Assembly: GCA_949130485.1 (NCBI GenBank)
Contig: OX422193.1
Coordinates: forward strand, 1,500,871-1,564,870
Source: Agelas oroides
Lineage: Eukaryota; Porifera; Demospongiae; Agelasida; Agelasidae
Direction of reading: 5' to 3'
Length of the DNA: 64,000 nucleotides
The notes below the pieces were generated by a model. It did no database searches. It saw nothing but the letters and a program-made list of their open reading frames with translations, and was not told where the DNA came from. Within the stretch, counting starts at the first letter, position 1. Each line of letters opens with the position of its first letter. Position numbers and translations under genes: made by a program. Shown one piece after another: positions 43,885 to 54,637 of this stretch.

Positions 43885-46581
43885 ATGTCACGTATTTTTG
43901 GAAGTAAACGTGAGTTTAGAAAAATTGCTTAAATTAATTGTAAAGTCCTTCCTAAATTACTCTGAAAGGTTTCGGTGTGAGACTGATGCATTACATACCA
44001 TAATTGAGGCATAGGGAGGATTATATGGGGGATGGTGGTTGGATTGGTCATAGGACAGTGGTAAAGCACTGACAGCTCAAACCAGGCCTGTATAGCTGAG
44101 GTGTTCGATTGGTAACAGACTGCCATGAAGCTAGCAGGAAACTCTATCCTTTGTGCTGTCTGAATGGTTTCCACAACACATTACCCTTGTGCTGATTGAT
44201 ACTCCAGCTTTCCTTCCTGATCACCTCTCTTTTTGTCTACATCTCACGATTGATTTGGTTGGCGAGATTGCTGCATGTGCCTATATGAGGTGTGCCGCAT
44301 TAGGGGCAACATCCCTCTCACACCCCCCTCCCACAATGCACCCCTTGTGCCCCGAACCCCCTGAAAAAAAAAATCCTGGTTCTCTTGGCTTGCAAGCCCT
44401 GTACACTGCGTGAGTTTGATTCCCAGCTTTTCACTTTCCCTTTACTCATTTCCTACCACAGAACATGTGTTTACTATCAGAAGCCAGCATACATGTGCAT
44501 GCTGTAGTAGCCAGCCTTACATGTGTTGTTATTGAGAGACATTCCACCGGCTCTTTACTATATTCCAATCGCTCTTTATTATCCAGGTGGAAAGCTTACT
44601 CTCAGTCAGCGGCAGAATGCATGCGAAGAAGAGAGTGAAGACCAAGCACAACCCACTAATATTGAGCTACCAACTCAAGAAGCAGACACACTGCAGCTTC
44701 CATCAACATCAGTCAGCGACAGTGATAGCCATCAATCAGCTTCAGAGAGAATGAGAAGCCCAAAACTGAGCACAGAGTCTGTTGATTCTGGTATGGGCAG
44801 GAATTCTAGCCAGAACAGCTCAAGCAAACTTTTGCAGCAAGATGATGAATGTGCTGTTGGTCATTATCCAAATGAACGTTTGGTGCAAATTGAACAATCC
44901 ATTTCAGAGTTAAAGGAATCATTTGTGAAGGTGATGGATGATTTAGCAGATCAAGTCAGATCTATTAAGCTACAAAGTGTTGATTCTTGTTCTCCAAATG
45001 GGTCATGCATTGCAATCTCAGAGTCCACCAATAACAAGGCCTCTTCTAGCTCTCTCCTCCAAGAGTCAAACACTGGTGAAACAGAAATGGAGCAAGATCT
45101 TAATATCTGTCCTGACATGCAGGCCACTGCAAGCTCCCAACCAGAAGCCTCTCCCATGGATGAATCAGAACAACAGAGAAAACGACACTACTCTGACAGC
45201 AAAATGACAAGATATCGGAAGTCAGAGATCAGAAACAAACTGGGCTCTGTTGTACCAAAAGCCCTCTCAGAGCAAATTAATGTGAGTACACAGGCTGAAA
45301 TACTTCCACATAAGACTGGCAGTGAAGTGTTGCAATGTGTAACTATACACCTCATATTTATGACATCATTAATTGTATGTTGTCTGATAGTATTTCTCAT
45401 GCTTTCATATGTACATGTGCAGAGCCAGACAATTCCAGAGGACGAAACAGTTGTGGTCAGCAGCCAAGGAGACCATCAGCTAGCTGAACTCAGGTATGTG
45501 AGTGCACCTATGTCCTCTCAATGGTGAAGGAATCCTCAGATACTAAGTTGGCATACTATTTTGGAACTATTTTCCCAAATGCAGGGTGTGAAATAATTTT
45601 CCATATTTTACTAGACCTTGTTCACATACCGTACATTGATTGATACATAACTGTAAGTCTTTATATAGACATGAGTAATAGTCCCCTTATTACATCATTC
45701 CCATTGGAATAGAGTTGGTAATTTTACTCATATTTTTACTCATCTTCCGTTCATGAATACACCTTTGTATTGCTTGCACTAGACAGCTTACTCATCTTCT
45801 CTCTCTCTTTCAATCGTGTACAGTGAGCAAGTTGCAGAGGAATCAAACACTGGTGAGGAATGAGTATTCCTGTTGGGAACAAAACCTTGAAAAATTCCCA
45901 TGCAGGCTAAAAATGAGTTAGCCAGGCAGTGAAGGAACTGCAAATCATATAGTGAAAAAGCACAGTTATAAGAGCATGTATGCATTATGATCAGTGTGTT
46001 GAAGAAGCCCTACATGCCTAATTTGACACCCTATTCTCACTGGCTCACTAGAAATGGAGTGAGGAATAGCTGAGTATAACTATTAATGGAGGGGTAAATT
46101 TCACTTCATATCGTGTTCCTACACTATACATTGCATGTCTACAATGTTTAGCTGTTGGTATCTCATTGTAAAACTTTGACTGGTATAGTGCACAAACTAT
46201 GTTAAACATTTACGTTGGTAGAGAAACTAGAGAATTTTGTTAGTATATAACTAGACACTTCCTTACTACACTGCGATATTTGCTTCTCTTGCTACAGATG
46301 AGAAGTTGCAATCAAGAGTGAAACAGAATCTACCCAAGTTTATAGAGCTCACAAACTGGAAGTTCTTGCTGCCTCATCTTGTGTCTGTAGACTTGTCTGA
46401 TCGTGCAACAACAGACTACTTGCTCAATGAGAACAGAACTCACCAAGATAAGGGGGTACATTTCTACCTCAAAGTTTTGCCCTCAAAGGGACCAGGTACC
46501 TACAGTCGGTTTTATAAATGCTTACGAGGCGAGAAGGAACATTCAGGGCACAAATCACTGCTACAAATTTGTGACAACTGA
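43885..46581 (+). CDS. CARD-like adaptor paralog E
   Basis: Exons 43885-43909, 44587-45281, 45423-45493, 45824-45852 and 46298-46581 join in phases 1, 0, 2, 1 to give about 367 residues. Exon 1 (MSRIFGSK, then GTGAGT) mirrors that of gene B. Exon 2 has Gln/Ser-rich sequence, a predicted coiled coil (LVQIEQSISELKESFVKVMD) and the basic module KRHYSDSKMTRYRKSEIRNK, an R-x-x-S context. The final exon is the CARD-like domain (LLPHLVSVDLSDRATTDYLL, HFYLKVLPSKGPGTYSRFYK). Intron 2 (45282-45422) is 141 nt, has no stop and stays in frame, so retaining it would insert 47 residues with a strongly hydrophobic segment; see findings. Whole-protein role: probable cytosolic oligomerising adaptor (inference). 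Confidence 0.8.
44040..44125 (+). repeat. tRNA-like SINE fragment in gene E intron 1
   Basis: GACAGTGGTAAAGCACTGAC resembles an A-box head and GGTGTTCGATTGG a B box about 38 bases on. A second B-box-like GAGTTTGATTCCC with TTTTCACTTTCCC lies at 44412-44450. Confidence 0.45.
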
Positions 46582-48550
46582 ATGTATTATGATTGCAATG
46601 CTGACCCCTCTTTCCCCCCTTCCCCCCTTGAACATGTTTTATTTTTGTATTAGATTAGAATTTGGATTTTTTAACCCATATAGTTTATACAGAGATTAGT
46701 AATTATCATTATATTTTCTATACTGGTGGTTGTTACTCTGTAATTATGCTCATGCCAATATCACTCATGCACTCAAAGTTACCAGTATTCATGTTTCCTA
46801 CATCGAAAGGGATTTCCTTGTACCCGGTATAGGCTGACAAAGCACACAGCTGTCTACAAATATTGATGACTACTCACTTGGGATCACCTAATGTCTCTAC
46901 TTACTTGGTGATCACGTAATGTCTCAGGCCAATACTGGTATGGTGTGCTTGTAGACATGCTGGCTCCATCTTGGTAATTAAATACCCCATCAATTGTGTG
47001 AGGTTACATCACATGCACCAGTATGTACTTGCACGTGGAATAAATATTATTATAGATGATGTAATTTACCATCATATTAAGGTGAAAGTATAGGGCTGAA
47101 AGGGTAGTAGCTACTTCAGCTGGTTGTCAACTCATAGTCACTATATTTTCAGTATTGTTTGATGCAGCTCTTAGTTATGCATAGTATGTAGGTGGTGTTG
47201 ATGAAATGTTGTGCAGTAGCTATAGGTTGAGCCACACCAGAAGTGTTATTGTATCTATTACATTCATGTGGTTTGGTAATATGATATTCATGGCTGGGTT
47301 GACCTTGCATGACCACAGGTACTGCAACCTAATACTTTACGTACTGTTAGCTAAACCTTGAAGCCTCCCAGCAGAAGTGAGCCTGTCTAGATCAGTAATT
47401 AAGACACATTCTTCAAAGTTTCCAAGTTTGGCAAATCAATGCATGTTTTTAGAGGTATAGCCTAATAGCAAATTGTCAATCCATCTAGAGACTTGATACA
47501 CCAGTCCACCAGTCTCAAATAGGCTTAATAGGAGAGAAAAAGAGCTAGCCCATAAAACAGCCATTTAATGATGTTCATGAGATTCTGGTGACAGATGCAG
47601 CTGGACTGTGCCAAGTCTGGCTGCTACAAATGCAGGAGGGGAAGGACAAGCTCACGTGCACTCAGCAATCTGATGATGTAATGTTCAGTGACATTGTCTG
47701 ATTCCGTGTGCTACAGCGTGCGTTATTGAGTGCTTTTTGTGCAGTTTTTGAGAGTAGTTTGCTGCGCTAAAGCTAAACCATGCAGTTTGGTTTGCTGCTG
47801 CAATCGGTAACATGCAGCTTTCTCGGCATGGAAGGTGGGTTCACCTATATCCAGGGATTTCTCCGACTTTCCAGCAATATAGGGATGTTCTACCCTATAA
47901 GAACAAAAGCGTTCCAAGCATTGAGCCCCATCGAACCCCAGCAAACTTGGATGCTACGAGCACTTACTTGTTTAATCTCTGTAAATCTCTCCACATACCC
48001 CGGAATGGAATGGAATTTTTCAAGTGATTCTTAGAGCTCGTACAACCCCCTGCTACAAATGCATCCAACCCTAACCCTATCCCTGGAGGGTTGCTGATGA
48101 GATCATAACCTTATGATGATATTCATGCCCCCCTGACATTGTTAGACAGAAGCTTAGGGCTAAAGTCAATTTTAGCCTCAGATTTCAGCCTTTTTACTAC
48201 CATCTCTGGTAAGGGTGACAGGAAAGAGGAAGGAGGTACAAGTAGAAAAGGAAAGTTGTTTTGATTCACTTGTTTATCCCAGGTTACTTTGTCTGGATCA
48301 TTGGCAGTAAGCAACCAAACACTTGTTTTACTTTTGAATCACATACTGGGGTGGGGAAGGCCTGTGCTAATGCATGTATCTATGGGTGCTTGGCTTTAAG
48401 AGAACACCATACATGCTATGTGAAGAGAAAGTGTCCAAAAACTGAAGAAACCAGGCCAAACGGTCAAACTATCCTGTGGCTTCTATTTATTTTGTAGTAC
48501 TTCAAGTAGTGACACATGCAGGAAAAGCATAACTAACCACAAAAGAGTGG
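46582..48550. other. Spacer after gene E
   Basis: 46860-46985 resembles spacer sequence after genes A and B (GGTGATCACGTAATG and GACATGCTGGCTCC blocks), extending the duplicated unit. Frames at 47780-48030 overlap in several registers and show no domain. Nothing else is recognised. Confidence 0.45.
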
Positions 48551-48715
48551 CGGGTTTTTACCACAAAGTTCTGCCCTCGGATGCCTACATTATTATAATT
48601 ATATAGATGCCTGTTAGCCTCCTTCCCAGGCCTGGGGAGGAGGTTAAGATGAGAGGGAACATTTGGGGTGCAGCCGTAGTCACTGATGAAAATTATGTGA
48701 CAGCTGAATGTACTA
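48551..48715 (+). pseudogene. Relic of a CARD-like last exon
   Basis: TTTTACCACAAAGTTCTGCC, then GGATGCCTACA..ATAGATGCCTG, and after an interruption GGAACATTTGGGG and TGTGACAGCTGAATGTACTA, follow the order of the gene E CARD exon (YLKVLP, AYxRFxxCL, KEHxGH, ICDN stop). Frames are destroyed. It is interrupted by the palindromic element at 48615-48646. This marks a sixth CARD gene copy, now dead. Confidence 0.75.
48615..48646. mobile_element. 32-bp palindromic TAGCCTCG-family element
   Basis: TAGCCTCCTTCCCAG directly abuts an inverted CTGGGGAGGAGGTTA, with almost no interior, as at 25216-25249. It lies within the CARD exon relic. The flanks show no exact duplication. Confidence 0.65.
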
Positions 48716-49553
48716 CACTGTAGCTAGCTACATTATTCAGTGAACCCTCTCTTTATAAAGAATACGAAAAATGTATGTGCAAGGCATGATGCTTTGGTGC
48801 TATTGAATAGCCACCTACTTTGAACATCTCAGCATGCAAATTTGGAGGAAGCAGCAAAAACGGCTCAATTCCTTTGTTGTCCTCCCAGCTGCAAAAATCA
48901 AAGTCAAAACCTGCCTTGTTTTCCGCTGTGTGTATGGATTCTGTTGTACTAACACATCACTAAACAGGAACGAGGCGAATCCTTGCGCGGTCAATTAGTC
49001 GTCCGGGGTGTGTTTGTGATGCCGGATGTAGCGGATGGTATTAATTTTCACGAAAAAGTGGGTGTGGCAAGAAGATCAGCCTTATATACAGGAAGTCTCT
49101 CTACAGGGTAGGCGAGCGCTCCGTCTGCGCATGCGATCCTCCCAGTCTTCACTCCTGACTAGTTCTGTTACGGAAAAGTGGCTGGAGCGTGGTAAGGCGT
49201 ACGTGTGTGTCAGTGTGTATGTAATTCATCTTATGCAGGTTAAAGTGTGGGTGTGTAGTTCGATGTTTACATCAGTTGACTGGATTGTTTATTTTGTTCT
49301 ATAACTGTCAGAGAAGATCACTGTATTGTATAGTTATTATTTGTATATATATCTGCTTGATTGGGAGTTGATGCTGAGCCTGTGGTGTGTAGTCCTGTTT
49401 GCTTGAGGTGATCACGCCCATTAAAAACACTGCCCCCAACCTTAGATACTATTATGTGTCCATTATCTGTGCTTTGCCTACATAGGCACTGTGACCCTCA
49501 TCCCATGTTGCACTAGAAGCTTTGATCCTAAATCCTTCAACACTTTATTTTTT

Positions 49554-49923
49554 CGAAGTGGCTAGAGAGCCGGTAGTGGAAATTGAATTCTAGGGTCGAT
49601 AACTTCTGATAGCAAACTCCAATTTTAATGAAACTAGTATCAGTAGATAGGGCTTTAAAAGAGCTACAAAATGATATCCATTTTTTCCAGCACGCTGTTT
49701 AGTACAGCCGCCGTACCTAGTAAAAGTCACTTCGCATAATCTTAAAGTACCGGTAGCGGTTCTTTAAGCGTTTGTATTTGTATTTACGACAATATAAGGC
49801 ATGAAAAGGGTATCATTTTGTAGCTCTTTTAAAGCTCTATCTACTGATACTAGTTTCATTAAAATTGGAGTTTGCTATCAGAAGTTATCGACCCTAGAAT
49901 TCAATGACTCTCTAGCCACTTCG
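49554..49923. mobile_element. Foldback element with ~125-bp arms
   Basis: CGAAGTGGCTAGAGAG at the left returns inverted as CTCTCTAGCCACTTCG at 49908-49923. The match continues through GAATTCTAGGGTCGATAACT and on to the block CTACAAAATGATA. No clear target duplication was found. About 120 bp of unrelated loop lies between the arms. Confidence 0.85.
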
Positions 49924-50604
49924 TTTTTTTTTGTTCTCATGACCAAACAAGTTTTCTTTCTGGGGGTGGGGTGGGGATCAGGAGTGGTCTGCCCCTCCAA
50001 TAGATGCATGCATATCGTCAGTTGCATATCCTACTTCCAGAGGGCAAATACACGATCAAGAACCAGCTGTACAGTGGGCCTTTCATCTTGAGAAAAGCAG
50101 TTTCTTTTAACTTTCAGCACTCAATGCAGTGCTTACTTGCATGTATTCTGCACACAGCTGCACTTCCTGTCAACACAACAATTTTAGACCTAAAAGAGAC
50201 ACATGCAGTGCTTTTCTGATGCTGTATAGACTATTCCATGCAGAATGTGTCCATCCAGACTAGCTTTGTGTCTACGCTCAGACCTTTATGAAACCACATG
50301 TGGAGCAAAAGAGACATACTTGATGAAAACAGATTTTTAAGACCCCAGACAAAACAAATTTCCGGGACAGAATTTCAGTTTATTTTGATACAATTGAAAG
50401 GATTCTGTTGTGATTTGATTTCAGCGGTGTGTTGTTACACTAGCTACAGGCAGGTTTCTACACACAGGCTGTATGTGACGAAGCCATATATACTCTAACC
50501 TGTTTAGAGCACTTTCTGCTGCTTTCCCACAGCAGTTTGGACTATACCAAGTCATAGTACCTTATTCACAGGAAATGAGGTTATGATTACCGGATGATAC
50601 TAAA

Positions 50605-50912
50605 AATCAGTTTGGAAACATCTCATACCCAGATTGTACCCTCTCTTGAGGAAAACATGGTCTGGGGAACCAAGTCAAATTTGTTGGACTAGCAGATCCT
50701 TTTGACTATAGCTCTAGCGACATTTGGTGACACACCCACTCATAAATGTGTTAAAGGATACCCGAGTAGAGATGCAAATTTTACGCAAGGGAAGCATTGT
50801 GTAATAGTGATCTCACAATCTCATTGGTCCTTGGTAATAGGCCCCTAAAATTTTGAATTTGTTCACCAGATTGTTCTCAGTGGGAGGTGCATGCAGTCTG
50901 GGCACGAAACTA
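50605..50912. mobile_element. Decayed TAGTCTCG-family element
   Basis: The left part (CTCATACCCAGATTGTACCC, GGTCTGGGGAACCAAGTCAAA) and right part (TTGTTCACCAGATTG, GGGCACGAAACTAG) match the element at 42537-42859 with many changes. It is an old copy of the same family. Confidence 0.7.
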
Positions 50913-52384
50913 GAGAAAGCACTCTATGTATAGCTATGACAACTTTAGAGCATGTTTCACAACTAGAAACGATTAAATGGAGATGTTTTACCATGTGGTC
51001 TACAATAGATTTCTGGGTGTACTGTATTTAGCAGGCGTCATCTCCTAGTTGGTATTTTGTTTGTTTGTGAAATCACTTACATCCGGATTAGCATTAGCAA
51101 TGATATTCATGGCCACACCCACTTGGCTAGACAATAGCCACACATGTAGTTCACCAATCAGGGAGCCACATTAAAGCAAAAAGGTTTACTATGCTACCCA
51201 TTATGTTTTTACATACTCATGCCACTTATATGGGTGTGGCTTTACCATTATGTATAGATAGTAATGACTTACATCTTCATAAATGGAGATTACCAACTTT
51301 AATAGCCTGTAAGTCCTATCATCTCTGTTAACCCAAAACATGAACCGAAAGATTTGGTTTGCCTGAACCACACGTGCACATTCAAACATTGTGTATATAC
51401 TGTGTGAGAAGGAGGAAGAGTGAAAATCTATGCATGGTTTATGTTTGCATACAAATAGGAAACACTTTGGTTAGTTAATCCGTTTTATCTAGGCTACATC
51501 TGCAGCATATCTATCAGTTATCGGTCTTGTTCCTACCAGAAAAGGCAGTGTATTGTTTTCTCTTCCTGCCACTGTGGTGATTCTTTGTGAGGTATGGCAC
51601 AGGTCAGCGTGTGAAAGACAGCTAGTTTAGACTGAATGTGCTGGTCTAATGATGCATGTTACTTTATTCCTCTGTGGCCTATTGTTACAACAAGAAAACG
51701 TTTGGGTAGTAGGGAAAGTGGCACTAGTTTTATAATAGTAGGCGAAACAGTAGTGGGCAAAATGGGAGTAGGTGAAATGGCAACTCCTCCCTCGCTTATG
51801 ATATTACATTGGCTGTCAGACACCGGAGCAAGCCCATACCAGTATTGTCCATGGAAATCTTCAACCACGTGTTTGTTTCACTTACTATTCAAAGAAATTG
51901 CATATTTGCATTGTGGCTGGGACAGATTTAATGACATATCTTCTCGAGAGATATGGCTATTGTAGTGAGTTATGTAATTTAAGCTATATAGAACATCATG
52001 CAGTTATAGAAGTTTGAGCTCAGTCCATCAAAGCTTGCCTAACAAGCAAGCTTTGTACAAATAAGTAGTTGGTGAAATTTAATAACATATCGTTTTAATG
52101 GATATTGTTACTGTAGTGAGACTTAAGATGTCATTTGAGTCCATTAGTTGTGGAAAAGAGTTCTGTCCGTCAATGTTGACCTATTGGACGTGGTTTCGTA
52201 TTTCAAACCTTACACTATACCTAACCTGCAGGACATGGATTTGAAAGGTTAATTGAATTATTACAGAGTTGGCAGGCATACTGTGATCGTGATTAGATTT
52301 GTTACATGACAGTGTAGTGAGTAACGTATAATTTGATATACTGCAGAGGTGGTCTAAATGTACACAGGCATATTGAGGCTGGTG

Positions 52385-52465
52385 GCTGTCCAGTTGTAGT
52401 TCATGCAGTGGCTAGAGCAGTGGCAGCTCAAGTCAGGCTCTGGGTTCAATTTCTGGCGACTGTTG
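52385..52465 (+). repeat. tRNA-like SINE fragment
   Basis: GCAGTGGCTAGAGCAGTGGC (A-box region) and CTGGGTTCAATTTC (B box) about 32 bases apart, then a T-rich ACTTTTCTC stretch as in the related copies at 12.1 and 44.4 kb. Confidence 0.55.
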
Positions 52466-52759
52466 GATTTTTACTTTTCTCTGTTTTGTCTTGTAACATA
52501 AATAATTAGAATTGTTATTCTATACCATGCTACTTTAGAATGCATATCAGGATACCTAATTTTTCCTGTTCCCAGACCCTTTGAGGTCAGAATACCTAAT
52601 TTTTCAAAAATTTCCTGTCCCCAGACCTTTTGAGGTGGTCTTCCTTCCTGCTGAGTTTGGTCTGTTGCATACAGCTGATGTAAAGAGGAAATTCCAGGTG
52701 TAGATTGTACTGATAACAACCCAAGCAACAGTGAGTAGTACACACATTGCCGGTAAAGA

Positions 52760-54637
52760 ATGTACAATATGGAAGAACAGGACGACAAACTGACAGAATT
52801 GCGGTCCGAAAGTGCTCCTCCGATGCACGATGGATCTAACCATCCAACAACTTCTCGCAAACGCAGACACAGTGATGTGCTCCCTGTCTTTCAAGAAAGA
52901 TCCAACATGGCGACACTGAGAAGACATAGCAGCTGTGATCGACCAGAGTTTGATTTCGGGCCTGTGAAACGTGCATGCAGCATTGATTCAAGGCAGGGTC
53001 AGGACCTTGCCTTGCTTGGTGAGGATGAAGAACATCAAAGTGAAGAGTCGCCTCGTGATGTGAATGTGGGACAAGTGGACAATGGAGGTCTGCTAACAGA
53101 GAAACAGGATGAGTCTTCGCCACTTCAGACAGAGGCAAGAAATGTGCAGGATAGTGAGGGCGGTGGCAGCAGTGAGCGTCATATCATTACTCCACGGAGA
53201 CGAAGGCGTGGTATAGTGCAATTCGATTCACCAATGGAAGTTGCAGTCAGTAATCCAGCAATCAAGGATGGGGGTGGAGCTATTCCTCGAAGTCAACCTC
53301 GAGCTGTTCTGCAGAACCAAGTGGTGGACACTCACTCTAACCCTCCACCAGCAGCTGCCAGGAGAAGGAGGTTTGGCGTCGTGACTGCTCCAGTGCAGTT
53401 TGCAGGGGCCAGAACTCTGGGTACGTATGCACTTGAATAGTTTGCGTGTAACCAGGTACAACATTTTCATGGATTTATCCAAACTTCAGTTTCACTGAGT
53501 AAACTTTTCATGGATGGCAATAGGTTGACATTTTGGAGTTAGCAGCAGTGGTTGTGAACTATAGCAAGTGGAGCTTATGCTGGTAGGTTTCCTATCTGGA
53601 CCATCCAAAGTAGCCGTACAGCTTCGTAGTCTATATGCTGTAGGTACAAGTGCGTAAAATTTCATGGACTTTGTGAAGCTTCTCAGGCTGTTCACACTAC
53701 ATTATACTGTATGTGTTTTGATATTACAACAGTATAGCAAACTGCAAACAGGCAATGACTTGAGAATTGGAGCAAGCAGTTCTATGGTAGCAACTGGGGG
53801 TTATTATAAGTGCGTTATGGAAGGTCTGTCTATAGAGAACATTTGGCAGATATTGTGTTGAACATGACACCAACATATCTGCTATCGATGCTGCTGTACG
53901 TGGCCAGATCTTCCCACCATCCAGTTTTACACTTCACAATCAAACACTATGTACACTTATTCTTTTGATCAGGGACCCCTCCCTCCCATCTGTCTATATA
54001 CCTATTGCTGTCATTTATGATATCAATTTGACTAAGCCTTCCGCCTTCGTTATTGCATACTGTAAGCAATCAAAACGCGGATAGCTAGGAACAAGTCTAC
54101 TTCCCCTGGCAAGTATTGTGACTGACCCATGGGAAGTTGTATACGACTACCTCTCACTCTATATTTTTAAGAGCGAGGAAAAAATAGGCATTGTTTTGTC
54201 CTTTATTCTTCCCTTGAGATTATGGGTGTAGTATGGTGCCATAAATATACAATAATGTCATTGTGATGTCATTGTCAAAATCTAACCATGCAAAACTGAT
54301 TTGATTCATGGTATGCCTATAATCTGCAGGGGAGCTTTTATCAGTGTGCAACAAAGATGATTTCACGGAATGGGAGCTACGAAAGATTGCAGATGAAATT
54401 CCGCCAGACACAACACCACAACTTGGGTGTCTCCTGGGTGCTAATGTGGAAGAGATGACAAACACAGAATATGAATACATGCAACATCCTGAAAACCAGG
54501 CGATTGCTGTGCTCAAGTTTTGGCATAGCACTACCTTGGGGGAGGGAGCGCAGAAGAGAAAGAAGCTTATAGAGAGACTGTACGACATGAATAAACTAAA
54601 TTTAGCTGAAAGGGTCGCAACTAAATCGTATGTTTAA
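52760..54637 (+). CDS. Death-like domain protein with basic-Ser-rich N terminus (gene F)
   Basis: Exons 52760-53420 and 54330-54637 join in phase 1 (CTGG/GTACGT; CTGCAG) to give about 322 residues. The first ATG is used; a second is at codon 4. The N-terminal ~220 residues are disordered, acidic/Ser/Arg-rich, with several Arg-x-x-Ser sites (SRKRRHSD, LRRHSSCD, RACSID) typical of AGC-kinase or 14-3-3 sites (inference). The last ~100 residues fit a Death domain: FTEWELRKIADEIP (helix 1), GCLLGANVEEM, AIAVLKFWHSTT with the conserved W, and KKLIERLYDMNKLNLAERV as the last helices. AATAAA at 54761 is the likely polyadenylation signal. It resembles gene G in plan, and the CARD genes in having a polar front and terminal death-fold exon. 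Confidence 0.75.

Larger units (their letters stand above)
48716..52759. other. Region between CARD relic and gene F
   Basis: 48990-49200 is GC-richer, has donor-like GGAGCGTG/GTAAGGCG at 49192-49200 and may hold the promoter and first non-coding exon of gene F. A foldback element (49554-49923), a decayed MITE (50605-50912) and a SINE (52385-52465) follow. Remaining stretches (51000-52380) show only short, domain-free open frames. Confidence 0.4.

Noticed and set aside
47780-48034. Overlapping frames of 84 and 71 codons
   Set aside because: Two registers equally open, no recognisable motif, no conservation with neighbours.
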